This document shows positions 1-11,749 of a stretch of 64,000 nt of DNA, in pieces. The stretch's first letter is position 1, and every line of letters begins with the position of its first letter. The stretch is from Drosophila persimilis (taxonomy: Eukaryota; Arthropoda; Insecta; Diptera; Drosophilidae), in contig NW_020825289.1 in NCBI RefSeq assembly GCF_003286085.1, forward strand, positions 12,958,001 through 13,022,000, given 5' to 3'. The translations under genes and the position numbers were made by a program. Below the pieces are notes generated by a model. The model worked only from the letters and a program-made list of their open reading frames with translations. It did not search any database and was not told the origin of the DNA.

Positions 1-2998
1 CTGGTCTGTGTTCAATGGTCTTTTGGTGGTCACATCAGTGCGCACCAGAAGAAAGCATAGAATCCTCTGCAAATATTTGTTTGTTCAGGTAAGCGCCACG
101 AGGACCCGGTCACAGAGCCCGAGCACTCAGCGTTCGTCCTCCACCCCTACGTGCTCTACACCCACTCCACCCCTTTGTCCACGCGTCCATCTATAATGCA
201 AATGCGTCTTCCGTGGAAAATGTGAAGGAGAGAATGAAAAATTCTGTGTGTGAGGTCGGGCAGGCAGAGCCTGGGACCAAAGTGAATTGATAAGGACGCA
301 ATGCGAATATTCCACAGCAACAGTTGCATAGAGAGAGGGAGAGAGAGATAGAGAGAGAGAGAGCGAAAGAGAGGAGTACGGGTAGAGGTTGTGGCACAGG
401 AGTAGGGCTTATGACAAGTGGCTGGGCATGGAGGGTGGGCCCCTTTGAATGGGGTCACGTAGTTAGAATGCAAAATAGACGATAAACAAATCAAGAGAGG
501 GGTTGCTGGTGGAACTTTCCAATTCGAAGCTAAGAGCCAGTGATAGCGCTGGAGCGAAAAGTTCAATCGATGAATCGGTCCTGTCCTCTACCCTCGCAGG
601 TGACCATTGCAACAGACCTGGGAAAGGTGGTCACGCGACTGCAGCTGGAGCGCTCCGAGGTGGCCTTCTACATCTTCACCAACGGCAGCAAGCAGCGGTG
701 AGTGCCCAGCCAACTAAACGCCATTCTGTTCCTGTTCCTGTTCTGAGAGTCCATTCTGGTTCAGGGCCAATCTGACGCAGCGTTTCGCCATCACGGACCA
801 TGCTCTGAACAACCTGACCACCTGGAGTGAGATCAGCGTTCCAACGGCGCCAGACGAGGATGAGGACGATCGCGAGATGATGTTGAACAGAAATGACTTC
901 CAGAGTCGGTTGAATGAGTTCCGCGACCGTGTGCGCTTCGAGCCCGAGGAAAGCTCCATCACGGAGGTCATGAACTGGTACACATCCATAAACCGCGGAC
1001 TGCTGCACCACCTAAACGAACAGATCAAGGAGACGGACAACAGTGGAGTGTGGCGGTGAGTCCTCATTAAAGGCCCTCGTCTATCCTAATACCAACTCTG
1101 AGTATCCGATCTCCGATTCTGACTCCCTTGCAGGTATCTCGTCGGATTCAAGAACCTGCTGAAGAGCATCGAGTGCCAGAACATCGCGACCTCTTTCGGC
1201 ATACGCTACTACGGACGGGGCTCGCTGACAGCCGAGAATTTTGTCTCCTACGTGCGCTACGAGTTCATGGCCCGCGAAATGATCAACTCCACGCTGAACT
1301 ACGCGCCCATGTTGAAGAGCATGTACACCAACATAACCAGCACCAAGAAGTTCCATCGCGCCAAGAAAATGTTCGTATCAGCGAGTCTCACCTGACCGTT
1401 TAACCTGATCCAAGCTCTCTTCTGCAGGAGCAACACTCTTCTGAAGAACAATCCAAATGTTTCGAACGAACGCAGCGCCATCGAGTACTACGAGCTGATG
1501 AATAACTACACGGACGATCTGAGAATACTGCAGAAGGCTCTCCGACGTCAGATCAAGTGAGCGATTCCACCAATCGCCAAAACATTCCATTCCCTTGATG
1601 ACTTTTGGTTTTCTTTGCTTTCTTTTCTACATATTCAGGGAGTATGTAGACAAGACCCTGGTGGAGGCTGACCGAAAGGAGGCCATCGGAATCGCCATCC
1701 TCGTCGTCGTCCTGCTTGTGTCACCCGTCATCATCATTTTGGTGCGGAATGCAGCTGCCACCATACAGGTGAGGTGTATCTGAACATGACCAAACAGAGG
1801 CCCCTGACCCTGACTGACTTTAATTGTCACTTGCAGCACTACGCCCTGAATCTGTCCCAGAAGGCAAAGGAGCTGAAGCGGGAGAAGCGCAAGAGTGACT
1901 CACTGCTCTTCCAGATGCTGCCCCCTAGCGTGGCCATGCAGCTGAAGCAGACGCAACAGGTGGGTAGAAGCTGGCATCCACCCCCTTGAGCAGACCTAAT
2001 CAAATACTTGGCAGGTTCCCGCCGAGCTCTACGAGGCTGTTACCATTTACTTCAGCGACATTGTGGGCTTCACCGAAATCGCCGCGGAATGCACCCCGCT
2101 GGAGGTGACTACCGAGCACGGCGGCACCTAAAAGGTCCATTTAAAGATTTACTATCGTTCGCAGGTAGTGACCTTTCTCAACTCGATCTACCGCGTGTTT
2201 GACGAACGCATCGAATGCTACGACGTCTATAAAGTGGAGACCATCGGCGACTCCTACATGGTGGCATCCGGTCTGCCCGTGAAGAACGGTAATTTATGCA
2301 AATGTCGCTGTCAGTCAGCCAGCCGTTGACAAGCACCGACCCTTGCTCCCAACTCCCTACCCCGATAAGGATTTGCGCTAATTTAACTTTTATTTGTGCC
2401 CATGCGCCATAATTTATGCCATGGAATTTTTTACTCTTCTCACATCCCAACCGCCCAACCCCCGTATCAGGGAACAAGCACATCACCGAAATAGCAACAA
2501 TGGCGCTTGATTTAATGGACGCATCGTCAGTGTTTCGGATCCCCAGGGCCGGCGACGAGTTCGTTCAGATACGGTGCGGCATGCATACGGGACCAGTGGT
2601 GGCCGGCATAGTGGGCACAAAGATGCCTCGCTACTGCCTCTTTGGGGATACGGTGAACACGGCTTCGCGCATGGAGAGCACCGGCGAGGCCCATAAAATA
2701 CATATCACAGAGGAGATGCATGACTCGCTACAGCAGGTGGGTGGGTTTAAGACAGAGCATCGCGGCCTCATCGATGTGAAGGTGGGTTTCTCCTACTCTG
2801 CTGAAGAGAATTGAGTTCCCATGTGGCTTCATTCTATTTCAGGGCAAGGGGCTGATGAGCACCTACTGGCTGACGTGCAAGGATGGGCCTGTACGGGTGC
2901 GTGAGGAGATCTCTTGGCGGGCGGACATGCAACCGGTATTCCTGGATCATCTCAAACTGCATCCCCCAATCGACTACAAGCTGCCCAAGCGAAAATAA
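1..2998 (+). CDS. CG5719: Receptor-type guanylate cyclase with NIT-like sensor domain (3' part, 5' end outside window)
   Basis: Eleven exons: 2-88, 600-697, 765-1055, 1134-1370, 1428-1556, 1639-1768, 1837-1959, 2015-2104, 2165-2288, 2471-2781, 2843-2998 (TAA). Phases agree throughout; about 591 residues are visible and the start lies left of the window. The first ~250 residues form a helical extracellular region that fits a NIT (nitrate/nitrite sensing) type domain. A membrane segment follows ([20 protein letters not shown]), then a short coiled linker and a class III cyclase domain. Seen there: [10 protein letters not shown] (metal-binding Asp), [10 protein letters not shown] and [10 protein letters not shown]. 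The Glu and Cys in the last two are the guanine-selecting residues, so the product should be cGMP. There is no kinase-homology domain, unlike peptide-receptor cyclases. The donor after 1370 (gttcgt) is weak but the only one that keeps frame. The family call is firm; the CG5719 name is from memory. Confidence 0.85.
89..599 (+). other. Intron of the guanylate cyclase gene, with a GA-rich tract
   Basis: The donor is at 89 (gtaagc) and the acceptor ends at 599. The intron contains a purine-rich GA tract at about 329-375 that could bind GAGA factor. No coding signal was seen. Confidence 0.6.
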
Positions 2999-3512
2999 GC
3001 CGCAAGTGGTACATACAAGTGTACGTGGCGTATGTCTAGCCTAGGCCAAATTACTGTTATCTATTCACGTATCCGTGTGCAGGAGTGCGTGTATGTAGTT
3101 GCTGCTTTCTCCGTTTCTGTTGCTGTTGCTGTCGCTCTCTGTCTCAGTGTGTATGTGCCATGTCCTAGAATCTATCTGTGTGTTCCACTTTTCTTCTGTT
3201 TTGACGCTTTGACGCCCATGCGTCTCCATATAATCTGCAATGTGAACAACGAGAATGAAAAGATAAAATACATACAATTTATAAACCAAACATCTTTCCA
3301 ACTGATTGGCGGCGGCCGCGTCTAACTTATCGAGCTTAACTTAAAGAGACATGGAATATACTGATATCTACAGAGACCAAGCACTGGTACACGGATCAGG
3401 ATATATATACAAGAAACTAATCAAATGCATGAATAGGCCAAACAAATGCAATCTAAGACAAGGTCTTTATTAATTACGTTTGAAAGCAGCTTTACATAAT
3501 ATTATCGAAATA

Positions 3513-3775
3513 GGGTATACAAATGCCCATACACTGGTTGACAAGAAATGAATCTGCAAATACCAACAACATTGACGTCACAGGACTGAGCCTGTTTTTG
3601 TTGTTGAACATTTTTGTGGAAACCGGGTTTTTGTCAAAATACAATACATGCAAGTACTTAAAAGTATTTAATCTTGAACAAAATTGATTCAGCAATCATA
3701 TAAAATTACGTGGCAAAGATGGAAGATGTATATAGCTAGTAATATTCGACGGAAGGTCAAAAACCAGGAATTCGT
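3513..3775. repeat. Dispersed repeat, copy A
   Basis: It starts with gggtatacaaa and runs through gtcaaaatacaata, gcaagtactt and aattacgtgg to agctagtaatattcgacgga. The same words occur in the same order in copy B at 3929-4265, about 415 bases further on. The related word gtacttaaaagta recurs at copy C (about 30795). This is a degenerate tandem pair of an interspersed element whose family I cannot name. Confidence 0.6.
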
Positions 3776-3928
3776 CGTAATAACCGGTTGACAACAGTGA
3801 TCCCCGGCAACACTAATTTGTATACCCTAGGGAAAAGGATATTATAGAATTGAGAAAATGTTTGTCATCCCAAGGCTCCGTAGGTATCACGATCGAGACA
3901 TACATATCTTCATAACAATTAACAAAAT

Positions 3929-4265
3929 AGGGTATACAAAGGCTTATACACGCATCATGTCTTCAAACACAAGCAACATTGCGACTGTGTTTTTGTTGAA
4001 ACTATTTTGTTTAAACCTTGTTTTAGTCAAAATACAATAAAAGCAAGTATTTAGACTATATCAGTCAATTAGAAAATAGGTTCGTTAAAAAGATAAAATT
4101 ATGTGGGCATGGCTAAATGTTCTATATAGCAAGTAATATTTGACGGAATATCAAATATCACGGAATATTGGTGGAACTTGAATAATTCGTCAGTATATTT
4201 ACGGTATATTTTTTAAATAAGACGGTATACTTCTGAGGGTCAGACCGTATATTTTATCGCACTAG
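3929..4265. repeat. Dispersed repeat, copy B, with promoter-proximal 3' end
   Basis: Collinear with copy A, then extended by a tail at 4184-4265 (cgtcagtatatttacggtat, then taagacggtata, then ccgtatattttatc). The tail is nearly repeated at 30893-30985, and its first 28 bases are repeated at 31117-31145. It ends less than 90 bases before the ATG of CG5721, so it probably supplies or overlaps that gene's promoter. Confidence 0.6.
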
Positions 4266-4351
4266 ACAAAATTGAAGTTACCTGCTCTTGCAGCTGTTGA
4301 CTCAGCCAAACTTTTTGAGACAAAAAGGTAAAGAAAGTACACAAAGCTGTC

Positions 4352-5822
4352 ATGGCCAAGATAATTTCCCAAGACACCTTCGATGGTGTGGTCCAGGAGA
4401 ATGTGCTGGAGTTCTCCATGAGCCCGGCCGAGGCAAAAGAGGAGACAATCAAACAGTTCGAGGCACAGGTGCGTAGGATGGGATATTACTAGAGACAGCG
4501 TGACCCGAAAAGACTATTTTCAGGGAATAAATCTGGCCAACATTATTAAAGATTTGGCTGTCAATCCGCAATCCGGCAAACCCTTAATCAACGAGATGGT
4601 GGACAAAATTAAAACGCATATAGGCCAGAAGGAGGCGGACACTCCCCAGCTGCTGGATCAACTGGCAATCTTGGACGAGGAGTGCCAGAAGTCGCTGGCG
4701 CACCGGGTACTTGCGGGAAAGAATGGAGCTCACGATGCATTGATCACTTTGCTAGAACAGACCCTGGCCGCGGCAGAGACGGAGCCAGAGAGAGACCAAC
4801 ATGATGCTGTGCTGAAAAAATGCCTGCAGGCCGTCAACAGTTTGACAAACAAGCAACCGGACTTGTTCGATGCGGAGGCAATGGCTGTGGTCCTGAAGCT
4901 GCTGGCACTCAAGCAGGAGAATCGACTGGAGATTACCATCCTGACGTTGCAGTGGTTGCAGAAAGCCTGCATCATGCATGAAGTTAACCGCCAGAACATA
5001 ATGAACACACCTGCTCTGAAGCTGCTGAAGCCGCTGCTGACCAAGGACAATGCTCGCCTGATGAGCGAGCTGACTGCCGTGTTCCGCTTCCTTGTGCTAG
5101 ACGACGACATACGCATGGAGTTTGGCTGCGCCCACGAGCACGCCCGGCAAATAGCCAACGAGTTTCTCCTGCCACTTGTGGAGCTGCTGCCGGCATACCA
5201 GGAAGTGGATGTGCTGGGTGACTTACTGCTCACCATTGGCACACTGGCAGTGCGCCAGGAACTGTGCACTGCTATCGATGAGGCGGGCGGCCTGAAGACT
5301 ATCTTTGAGATCATGAGCAATAACCTAGAAGAGGTGCGTTTGAACCGCGAAGCCTTGAAGCTATTGCGAGCCATGGCCGGTCACGACGCAGTTAAGGCTC
5401 ACATTGTGAATCAGGGGGTGGCGCCCATCATCAAACAGCTCCTAGAGACACACCAGTCAAACGAGAATATTGTAGCCGCTGCCTTGGCCTGCATTACAAC
5501 GCTGACGTTGCGCGTCAAGGAGCACAGTACGGCCTTCTTCGAAACAGGAATCGCCGAGGTACTTGTAGAGGCTATGCGTACTCATTCCAGCAACAAGATT
5601 GTCCAGCGAAACGGGGCCTGGGCCATACGAAACATGGTATCGCGTTCGCGCAGCCAATGCGAGACTTGGATCTCGTTTGGTGTCGAGGATCTACTCAACA
5701 CGGCAATGACAGAGCACCCAAGCGTGGCGCAGGACATTAAGGCCGCTCTGCGGGATCTAGGCTGCACTGTCCAGCTGCGCGAGGAATGGACTGGCACAGC
5801 TGAGAAGAAGATTGCTGCCTAG
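4352..5822 (+). CDS. CG5721: Armadillo-repeat protein, ARMC6 homologue
   Basis: Two exons: 4352-4468 and 4524-5822, split by a 55-base intron in phase 0; 471 residues, close to the usual ARMC6 length. The first ATG (MAKIISQDTFDG) sits in exon 1, so a start placed inside exon 2 would lose the N-terminus. The protein is almost all alpha-helical, with repeated leucine-rich helices typical of armadillo/HEAT folds. Examples are LKLLKPLLTKDNARLMSELT and the block around residues 300-400 with NGAWAIRNMVSRS near the end. The molecular role of ARMC6 is not well established; it is presumed to be an intracellular scaffold. It lies in tandem behind the cyclase and converges on nopo. Confidence 0.85.
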
Positions 5823-6053
5823 CACAAGCACTCATTAATAACAGCGACAATTGATTATGTATTTTGTATTTTTATAACCTAGGTATAACTTCATTATTCT
5901 GCATGCCAGCACGAGCTACACACTCACTCCTACTACTGATAAATCGTGCATTTGCTAACCTAAAATATCATCCTCAATAGCTATCGCAATCTATTCACAA
6001 CTGAGGCAGTCTTGGTTAATTTATTTCCCTAATAATCAGACTATCCGCGGCGC
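5823..6053. other. Convergent 3' ends of CG5721 and nopo
   Basis: A 231-base spacer between two stop codons on opposite strands, so the two 3' UTRs must abut or overlap. It is AT-rich and no further feature is visible. Confidence 0.6.
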
Positions 6054-7712
6054 CTATTTGCCGATCTTAAAATTGCGCAGCGTTCCGGCCTTCAGGCGCT
6101 GGTTGACATTCCTGGCCAAAGGTGCCTGCACGCCATTAGCTTGACTCTCCTCCTCGGCGCGCTGCGCAAAGGGATCTATCTTTTCGGAACCGCCCATTCC
6201 ATTGTACACAAAGTTTGAGCCCATGGTTGCCGCCACCCCAGAACTGCCTGAGCCCAACAGCAGACGCGGTTTCTTGAATATCGAGTACTGCAAGAGACGC
6301 ATAGGATTATTATTATCATTTTCGATTTGCTGGGCCATCTGCTATCCATCGTTAATTTACCTTTGAACTAAGATCACTGCTAGTTTTGCGCACGGTGCCG
6401 CTGGCCATACTCACACCGGAGGCACCACTCATTATAGGAGATATGCTGCTGAGTCCTGTGCTGCACTTGGTATTCAGAAGGTGACTCAGCCCCACGCTGC
6501 TGGACTTGATGTTGAGGTATGGGGAATTCGACTCTTCAATGCGCTTGATGTTTTCCTTCTGCAATTGGTTCCGATGCGTGACAGCGATCTTTCAAGTCTT
6601 TGTATCCGAGTACTTACAATTGTGGGCGAAATGGTGATACGCTTCTCATCACGCTTCAGCGCCATAATGTTGCTGTTCAGACCGGTCGAGCTGTTGGGCG
6701 AATCCACATTGATCGGTTGATCCCGTTCCAAAGCAAGAAGCTGAAAGAGATTCGCGTGAATCAAGGGCAACTATAGAGAACTTAGCTACCTTCTCCTGGT
6801 TCTGGTAAAGATCGCTCTCCAGATGCGAAATCCGCTCTTCCATCGTACTGCAACACAGAGAAGCCAGATTAGATCAACCAACTCCCTCAGGCATGCATGC
6901 TCACCGCTTCAGGTCGATTTCCTTGCGCAAATCATTCTGCACCAGCTTAATTATGTTTCGAAGCTCCGTCTTCTTGTTCTCGCACTGCCGCAGCTCCCGC
7001 TTTAGTGTGGATACCCAGCTTGCCAGGACATAGGGATTGGCCTCATTCTTGAGCAGAAGCTCGGCATCCGCAGAGCTAGCAGCCAGAATGGCCGAAACAC
7101 CTTCCATTGATTGGACTTGGAGTTTAAGAGACTTGTTCTCCCTGCGCAAGCCATCCAGCAGTTGGGCTTCGCTCTTAAGGAGGCTAATCTGTTCCACGTA
7201 GCTGCTAACCAGGAACTCCTTCTTCTGCACCTTCTGTTCGAGACCAGCGATGGTCTTGCTGTAAAAAGAGGGCAAGACTGCAAGATTGTGGTCTTTCCTT
7301 TGTCACTTGCAAAACGTTACTCACAGGCACTTCTTTTGCGTATCCTTCAGCTCCTTTAGTTGCTGCTCCACCTTTTTGAACTCCTTCTCCTTCATTTTCA
7401 CGGCTAGATTTGCGTTGTCCAGCTGCTCCTGCAGTGAGCCAACATCGATCCGACTAACGTCCAGGTTAGCCAGGTTGAAGTAGACGCGCCAAATGTGCCG
7501 GGTGGTGCATTTGTTGCGGCACTGGGGGCATGTCTTGGAGCTGCAAATGGAACCTCTTAAGTTGCATTAACAACGCACAAGTCCCGACGGCTTTACCGAT
7601 CCAGCCATTGGTTGAGGCAGTTGTGATGGAACAAGTGGCCACAGATGGTGACGTACACCTCATCAGATTGTGCGAAGAGTTCGGCGCAAATAACGCAATT
7701 CAAATTCAACAT
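6054..7712 (-). CDS. nopo: RING-finger E3 ubiquitin ligase, TRAIP / no poles homologue
   Basis: Seven exons on the minus strand: 7712-7597, 7540-7325, 7258-6905, 6847-6790, 6740-6618, 6588-6361, 6287-6054; 442 residues with all phases consistent. A C3H2C3 RING lies at residues 6-46 (Cys6, Cys9, Cys24, His26, His29, Cys32, Cys43, Cys46). A long coiled coil follows (about residues 70-260, rich in K/E/L heptads), then a Ser-rich C-terminal tail ending in FKIGK. That is the TRAIP plan: a nuclear E3 ligase that acts when replication forks converge or stall. In fly eggs nopo is known for early-embryo genome integrity. The last intron ends at 6288, not at the nearer AG at 6339, because that would leave an intron of only 22 bases. 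Confidence 0.9.
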
Positions 7713-8581
7713 TATTTAACTCGATGCACTACATAAAACAGTTATTACGGTAACAAAAATTCACACACGCCGTCCAGTTTGGCGCGTATCAAAACAGCTG
7801 GGCCACAAATAATATATATCGATTGTACTTCGCAGTTTCGATAGTAACATACTATTCTTTAAAAAAATCATCTTTAAGATGATTTATACTAGATTTATAC
7901 TAGACAGTGATTATCTACAGCAGTAATTTAGCACCATGCTTTTTGAGCGTCTTCAATGTGTTTTAGAACATTTCAGACGGAACAATCGGTAGTATCGATA
8001 TAAATAGTAGGGGTATCATTAAAAGAAATGTATATTATTTAAGGTAAAGATCAAAGGGTTATTCGTATGGAAACGAAAAAAAATGCAGTAAGTATAAAGT
8101 ATTTATCTGTTGGAAAGTTTTCCGTATACGAAGTGGTATTAAACTTAAGTTGTGGAAAACTCCGCCAAATAATGTACAAATAAATCATACATCGACACAC
8201 CGATAACATTTCATACCATCGCACTATCGAGTGTTTTGCAGCTGAAAAACGCGTTCAATATTAGCATAATATATATAATGTAATTATATATATTTAATTA
8301 TACTATTTTATTTCGTATTATTCATAATCATCCGTCGGTCCGGTCAGCTATATTTAAAAATTGCTGAAGCCAGAGGAAAGGTGGAAGTTTTGCATGCGCA
8401 CTAGACACCTTGTCAACGCTAATTCGTTTTTGTTGGACCCACACCAACGAAGCAGTCAGTGGCGAAGGAACGAAGAAAGCAGAAGAAATCCAGACAGGAC
8501 CAGAGAAGAAGGAAGAAAACGCCAAATTAACAGCAGTGCGGACAACGAGAAGAAATCCATCGCATCGCCTCGTCGATTACA
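7713..8581. promoter_or_regulatory. Divergent promoter region between nopo and CG8963
   Basis: An 869-base AT-rich spacer between two head-to-head genes. It holds a perfect DREF-type element, TATCGATA, at 7993-8000, plus partial ATCGAT words near 7817 and 7840. DRE sites are common in promoters of housekeeping and replication genes, which suits nopo. The last ~200 bases before 8582 look like 5' UTR of CG8963. Confidence 0.5.
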
Positions 8582-11500
8582 ATGGCTAATATGATTAGCA
8601 ACAGCCAAAACTCCAGCGCCAACAACAGCAGCTGCAACCAGAGCAATAGCGCCAACTACACTTACAAAAACCACAATAGTGTGAGTGTGGACAGCGGAAA
8701 CAGCAGTGGCGAGGCGCGACTTCGCGATGTCTGCAACATGCTCAACCCCGGGCCCAGCAGCCACTACATGATACCAACAGGTGGCTGCTCGTACGATCAC
8801 ATCATTGCGCTGATGCGGGACCTCGACCTGCAGGACGACGGAATTGTCCTGAACGCCAAAATCAAGACCATCGAAACGGACTTCTGCAACATTGTGCACG
8901 ACGAATCGATGCTGTGGTATGTGTCTTATTTGCCTAGTCTGCTTGTGTGTGTGAATTGGTGTCCCATTGATGATTAATAATATTATAAGTAGTATGTATG
9001 GTTTTGTTGTTGTTGGTGCTTTTTTTTCCCGCATATACGTAAATGTACATATGTATGTATGCTTGTATCACATGTATATACAGTGAGTCGCAAAAGAATA
9101 CGGCTAGTGTAAGACAAGCGACCAGAAAAGCTGTTAGGATGGAGATGATTGCATGCATGAGTGTAGGTCATACGTGAGCCGCCAAAGCTTATCACAAAAT
9201 TCGTATTTTTGTATGCCCCAAGATTCCGCTATTTGGGGAGGCACTTGATTCAGTGTGGTTTCACAGGAGTCGGCGCCCAGAATGAGGTTACACCAGCTCT
9301 ACTAGACGGCCGTACAGACAGACAGTCAGGCTGACATGGCTATATCGACTCGGTTGTTGATGCCCACCAATAATAATATTATATACGTTATGAAGTCGGA
9401 AACGTTCCTTCTTGCTCTTAATAGATCCCTATTTGAAACACACATATTTTTATATCTGTTGTGATCGAAAATAGGATCAATATTAGAATACCATACACTT
9501 CTGAGATGCACTGTATATACTACTGATATGTGAGCGCGCGAGTCGTTGTTTGTTTGCAGCGTGTCTTAAAAATTTACAACTTTTCATATAATTAATCGAT
9601 GTGCGAGAAGCCTCTTACCATTGAAATAGTTCAAATTGAACATTTTCTCCGCTGTTTGCTTATCAAATAATGTTGTCTTTCACGAGAAACTAAAGTTATG
9701 ATACATATATATATATATATATACATATGTATATGTATTATAAGCATATGTTCATGATTTTGCATTTGTATTACTCATACACAGCGAATCCATGGAGTAC
9801 ATGAACAGCAAGGCACTCGCGGATGGCGATACAGCGCTGAAGTTTGCTTTGCTATTCTCGTCGCGGACCTTCGATGCCCTGGCCATGAATTCGACCAAGG
9901 TGCGCAGCTCCATGCTCAAGATCCTAGAGACAAACTTCATTAATGCGGATGCGTATCGGCTACGCGACAAGAATCGTCTGTACAACTCGATCACGCTGCT
10001 GGGCGAGTACTACCATCGGGTCCGGCTGGCGGACAACGCTCCCATTACCATACTGGGCGAGTCGCTGCTGAATCTGCTGACGCGCGAGCTGAACGACACC
10101 TCGGTGGTGATCAATACACGCCTGGCCCGTCTCGTTCTCTCACAGATCACGCTCAACGGGGAGATGATGCGCAAGCGCCACACGGCGGATATCAACCAGC
10201 TGCTGTTCCACATCAGACGACACCTGATCATGCAGCCCGCGCTGACGGCCAAGGTTAAGGCCATGCTCCTCATGGTCCTGGACCTGTTCTATAGTCACTT
10301 CAAGAACGTGGGACACGACCTGGAGGCCATGTATACCAACTATTTGGTTGTGGAGGAGGGCGAAGAAGATGGCGCCAATAACAATGGCTCCAGTGCACAA
10401 AATTCCGCTGAAGAGAACGGCTCCAGTGCCAATACCTCCGTCCAGGACCAGGAAACGTACGAGGGTAAAGCCACGACTAAAAAATGGAGCGAGCAGGTCT
10501 GCGAGGACTCCTTCTGCGACATTGGCTACGGCGAGGCAGATCCGGGTGAACAAAAGTATCAAGAAAATGTAACAAATTCCTATCCTTCCAACACCGCCTC
10601 TGAGCCTGGCCCACGCCATGTACGCCGAGGCTATCAGCCGCGACAAGCACCAAGACCACTGAAGCTGCAGCAGCATCATCAGCAACCTTCAGCTAACGTA
10701 GAGTACGTATATCGCACTGGAATCGCTTCCACTGTAATGCAATCATCTGTTTCGATTCCTCCGACAGCCCCCAGTCCGACCAATATCCCTCCATGGCCAG
10801 CAGCGAAGACCGTGACGAGAGCAAGCCCCTGCCCAGCTGGCGAAAGACACGCTTCAATCGCAACCACGAGGGCAACCAGAGTAACGGTCGCTCGCGCGAC
10901 CAACAGAGGCGCTACAGCGTAAGCTGCGACGACGACCAGCACAGCGTGCGCAGCGAAAGCGGAGGAAACTTACGCCTCTATACCATTCAAGACCGCAGGA
11001 AGCACTCTCAGGAGAGGCACGAGCGCAACATGAGCGGCGGTGCCAACTACAACAGCATTGTGAACTCCAACTGGGACCAACGCGACCGAGACGATCGCAG
11101 TGAGCGCTCCTACATGAGCAACTACGAGCGTGGCAATAACTACAAGCGGGGCGGACGCTTCAATAATCGCAACACCTACGACAAACCGCCGCGTTTCCAA
11201 AAGCAGCAACAACAGCTCCAGCAGCATCCAGGCGGTCACCAGAAGATACACAGCGATACTTGGCGCCGCTCGAACACGGCCATTAACAGCTCCTATCAGG
11301 ATGAGAACTGTGCGTTCAACTCCAACGGTCCGGAGTCAAACAGTCGCAGCTCGTCCAGGGCCCGCACCCTGCCCCGACCAGCCAAGTCACAAATGGACAA
11401 ACCCAATACGTATCGTTACAACCAGAGTCCTACTCGTGGAGGAGGAGCTGGGGGACCACGTAGCTTCCCCCGCTACAGCAGTCAGAGTAGTTTGGCCAGC

Positions 11501-11749
11501 GAGGCGTCCAGCACATTCGATCGACGCCAGCAAAATTCGCCGCATAATCCGCAGCACCAGCACCAACGCCATCGCAACTTCACACGCCGCTCACAGCCGG
11601 ACATCCATCAGCCGCAGAACGAGGAAAACTGGGACCGCCGTGGGCAGGAACAGCCGCCGCCGGCACCCTCAGGCAAGGAGGAAAACGAGCTGGTGCGCAA
11701 TGCACAACAAACCACCAAGTACATGAACTATCTGTCCGCGCAGAAATGA
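8582..11749 (+). CDS. CG8963: MIF4G-domain translation factor (PAIP1/CTIF-like)
   Basis: Three exons: 8582-8916, 9785-10702, 10768-11749; 744 residues. The second intron (10703-10767, 65 bases) was deduced from phase: GA at the donor joins C at the acceptor, giving Asp and leading into the frame that ends at 11749. Reading straight through instead gives a false C-terminus at 10922. Residues ~50-270 are a helical MIF4G-like domain (for example LRDKNRLYNSITLLGEYYH and LNLLTRELNDTSVVINTRLA). Then comes an acidic Ser/Asn/Glu stretch, followed by ~400 residues of disordered Arg/Asn/Gln/Ser-rich sequence with RG-type patches (RGNNYKRGGRFNNRN) suggesting RNA binding. The likely role is translation regulation in the cytoplasm. 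The CG8963 name is from memory. Confidence 0.8.
8917..9784 (+). other. First intron of CG8963
   Basis: An 868-base intron carrying a transposon-like insertion (9075-9519) and an AT dinucleotide run near 9707-9722. The rest shows no coding or RNA-gene signal. Confidence 0.6.
9075..9519. mobile_element. Small inverted-repeat transposon remnant with INE-1/DINE-1-like core
   Basis: The left end TATATACAGTGAGTCGCAAA and the reverse complement of the right end, TATATACAGTGCATCTCAGA, match over the first 11 bases and then partly. The insert is 445 bases. TA-CAGTG ends recall Tc1/mariner elements. The interior at about 9330-9420 (gacatggctatatcgactcg, then gtcggaaacgttccttct) resembles the INE-1/DINE-1 Helitron consensus as I remember it. 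It may be a nested pair or a chimera. It has no coding capacity. Confidence 0.5.

Larger units (their letters stand above)
2999..4351. other. Spacer between CG5719 and CG5721: 3' UTR, then repeats
   Basis: The first ~350 bases read as 3' UTR of the cyclase gene. From about 3500 to 4265 the spacer consists of two degenerate copies of one repeat (annotated separately). No open frame with coding-like codon use was seen. Confidence 0.6.

Noticed and set aside
4730..5374. 214-codon minus-strand frame
   Set aside because: Antisense of the CG5721 coding exon; rich in Ser, Arg and Cys as expected for a shadow.
6288..6360. 22-base intron (6339-6360) in nopo
   Set aside because: Too short for a fly intron; using the acceptor at 6288 gives 73 bases and keeps frame.
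10703..10922. Read-through C-terminus of the CG8963 second exon
   Set aside because: A 65-base intron with matching phase joins 10702 to 10768 and leads into a much longer coding frame with good codon use.
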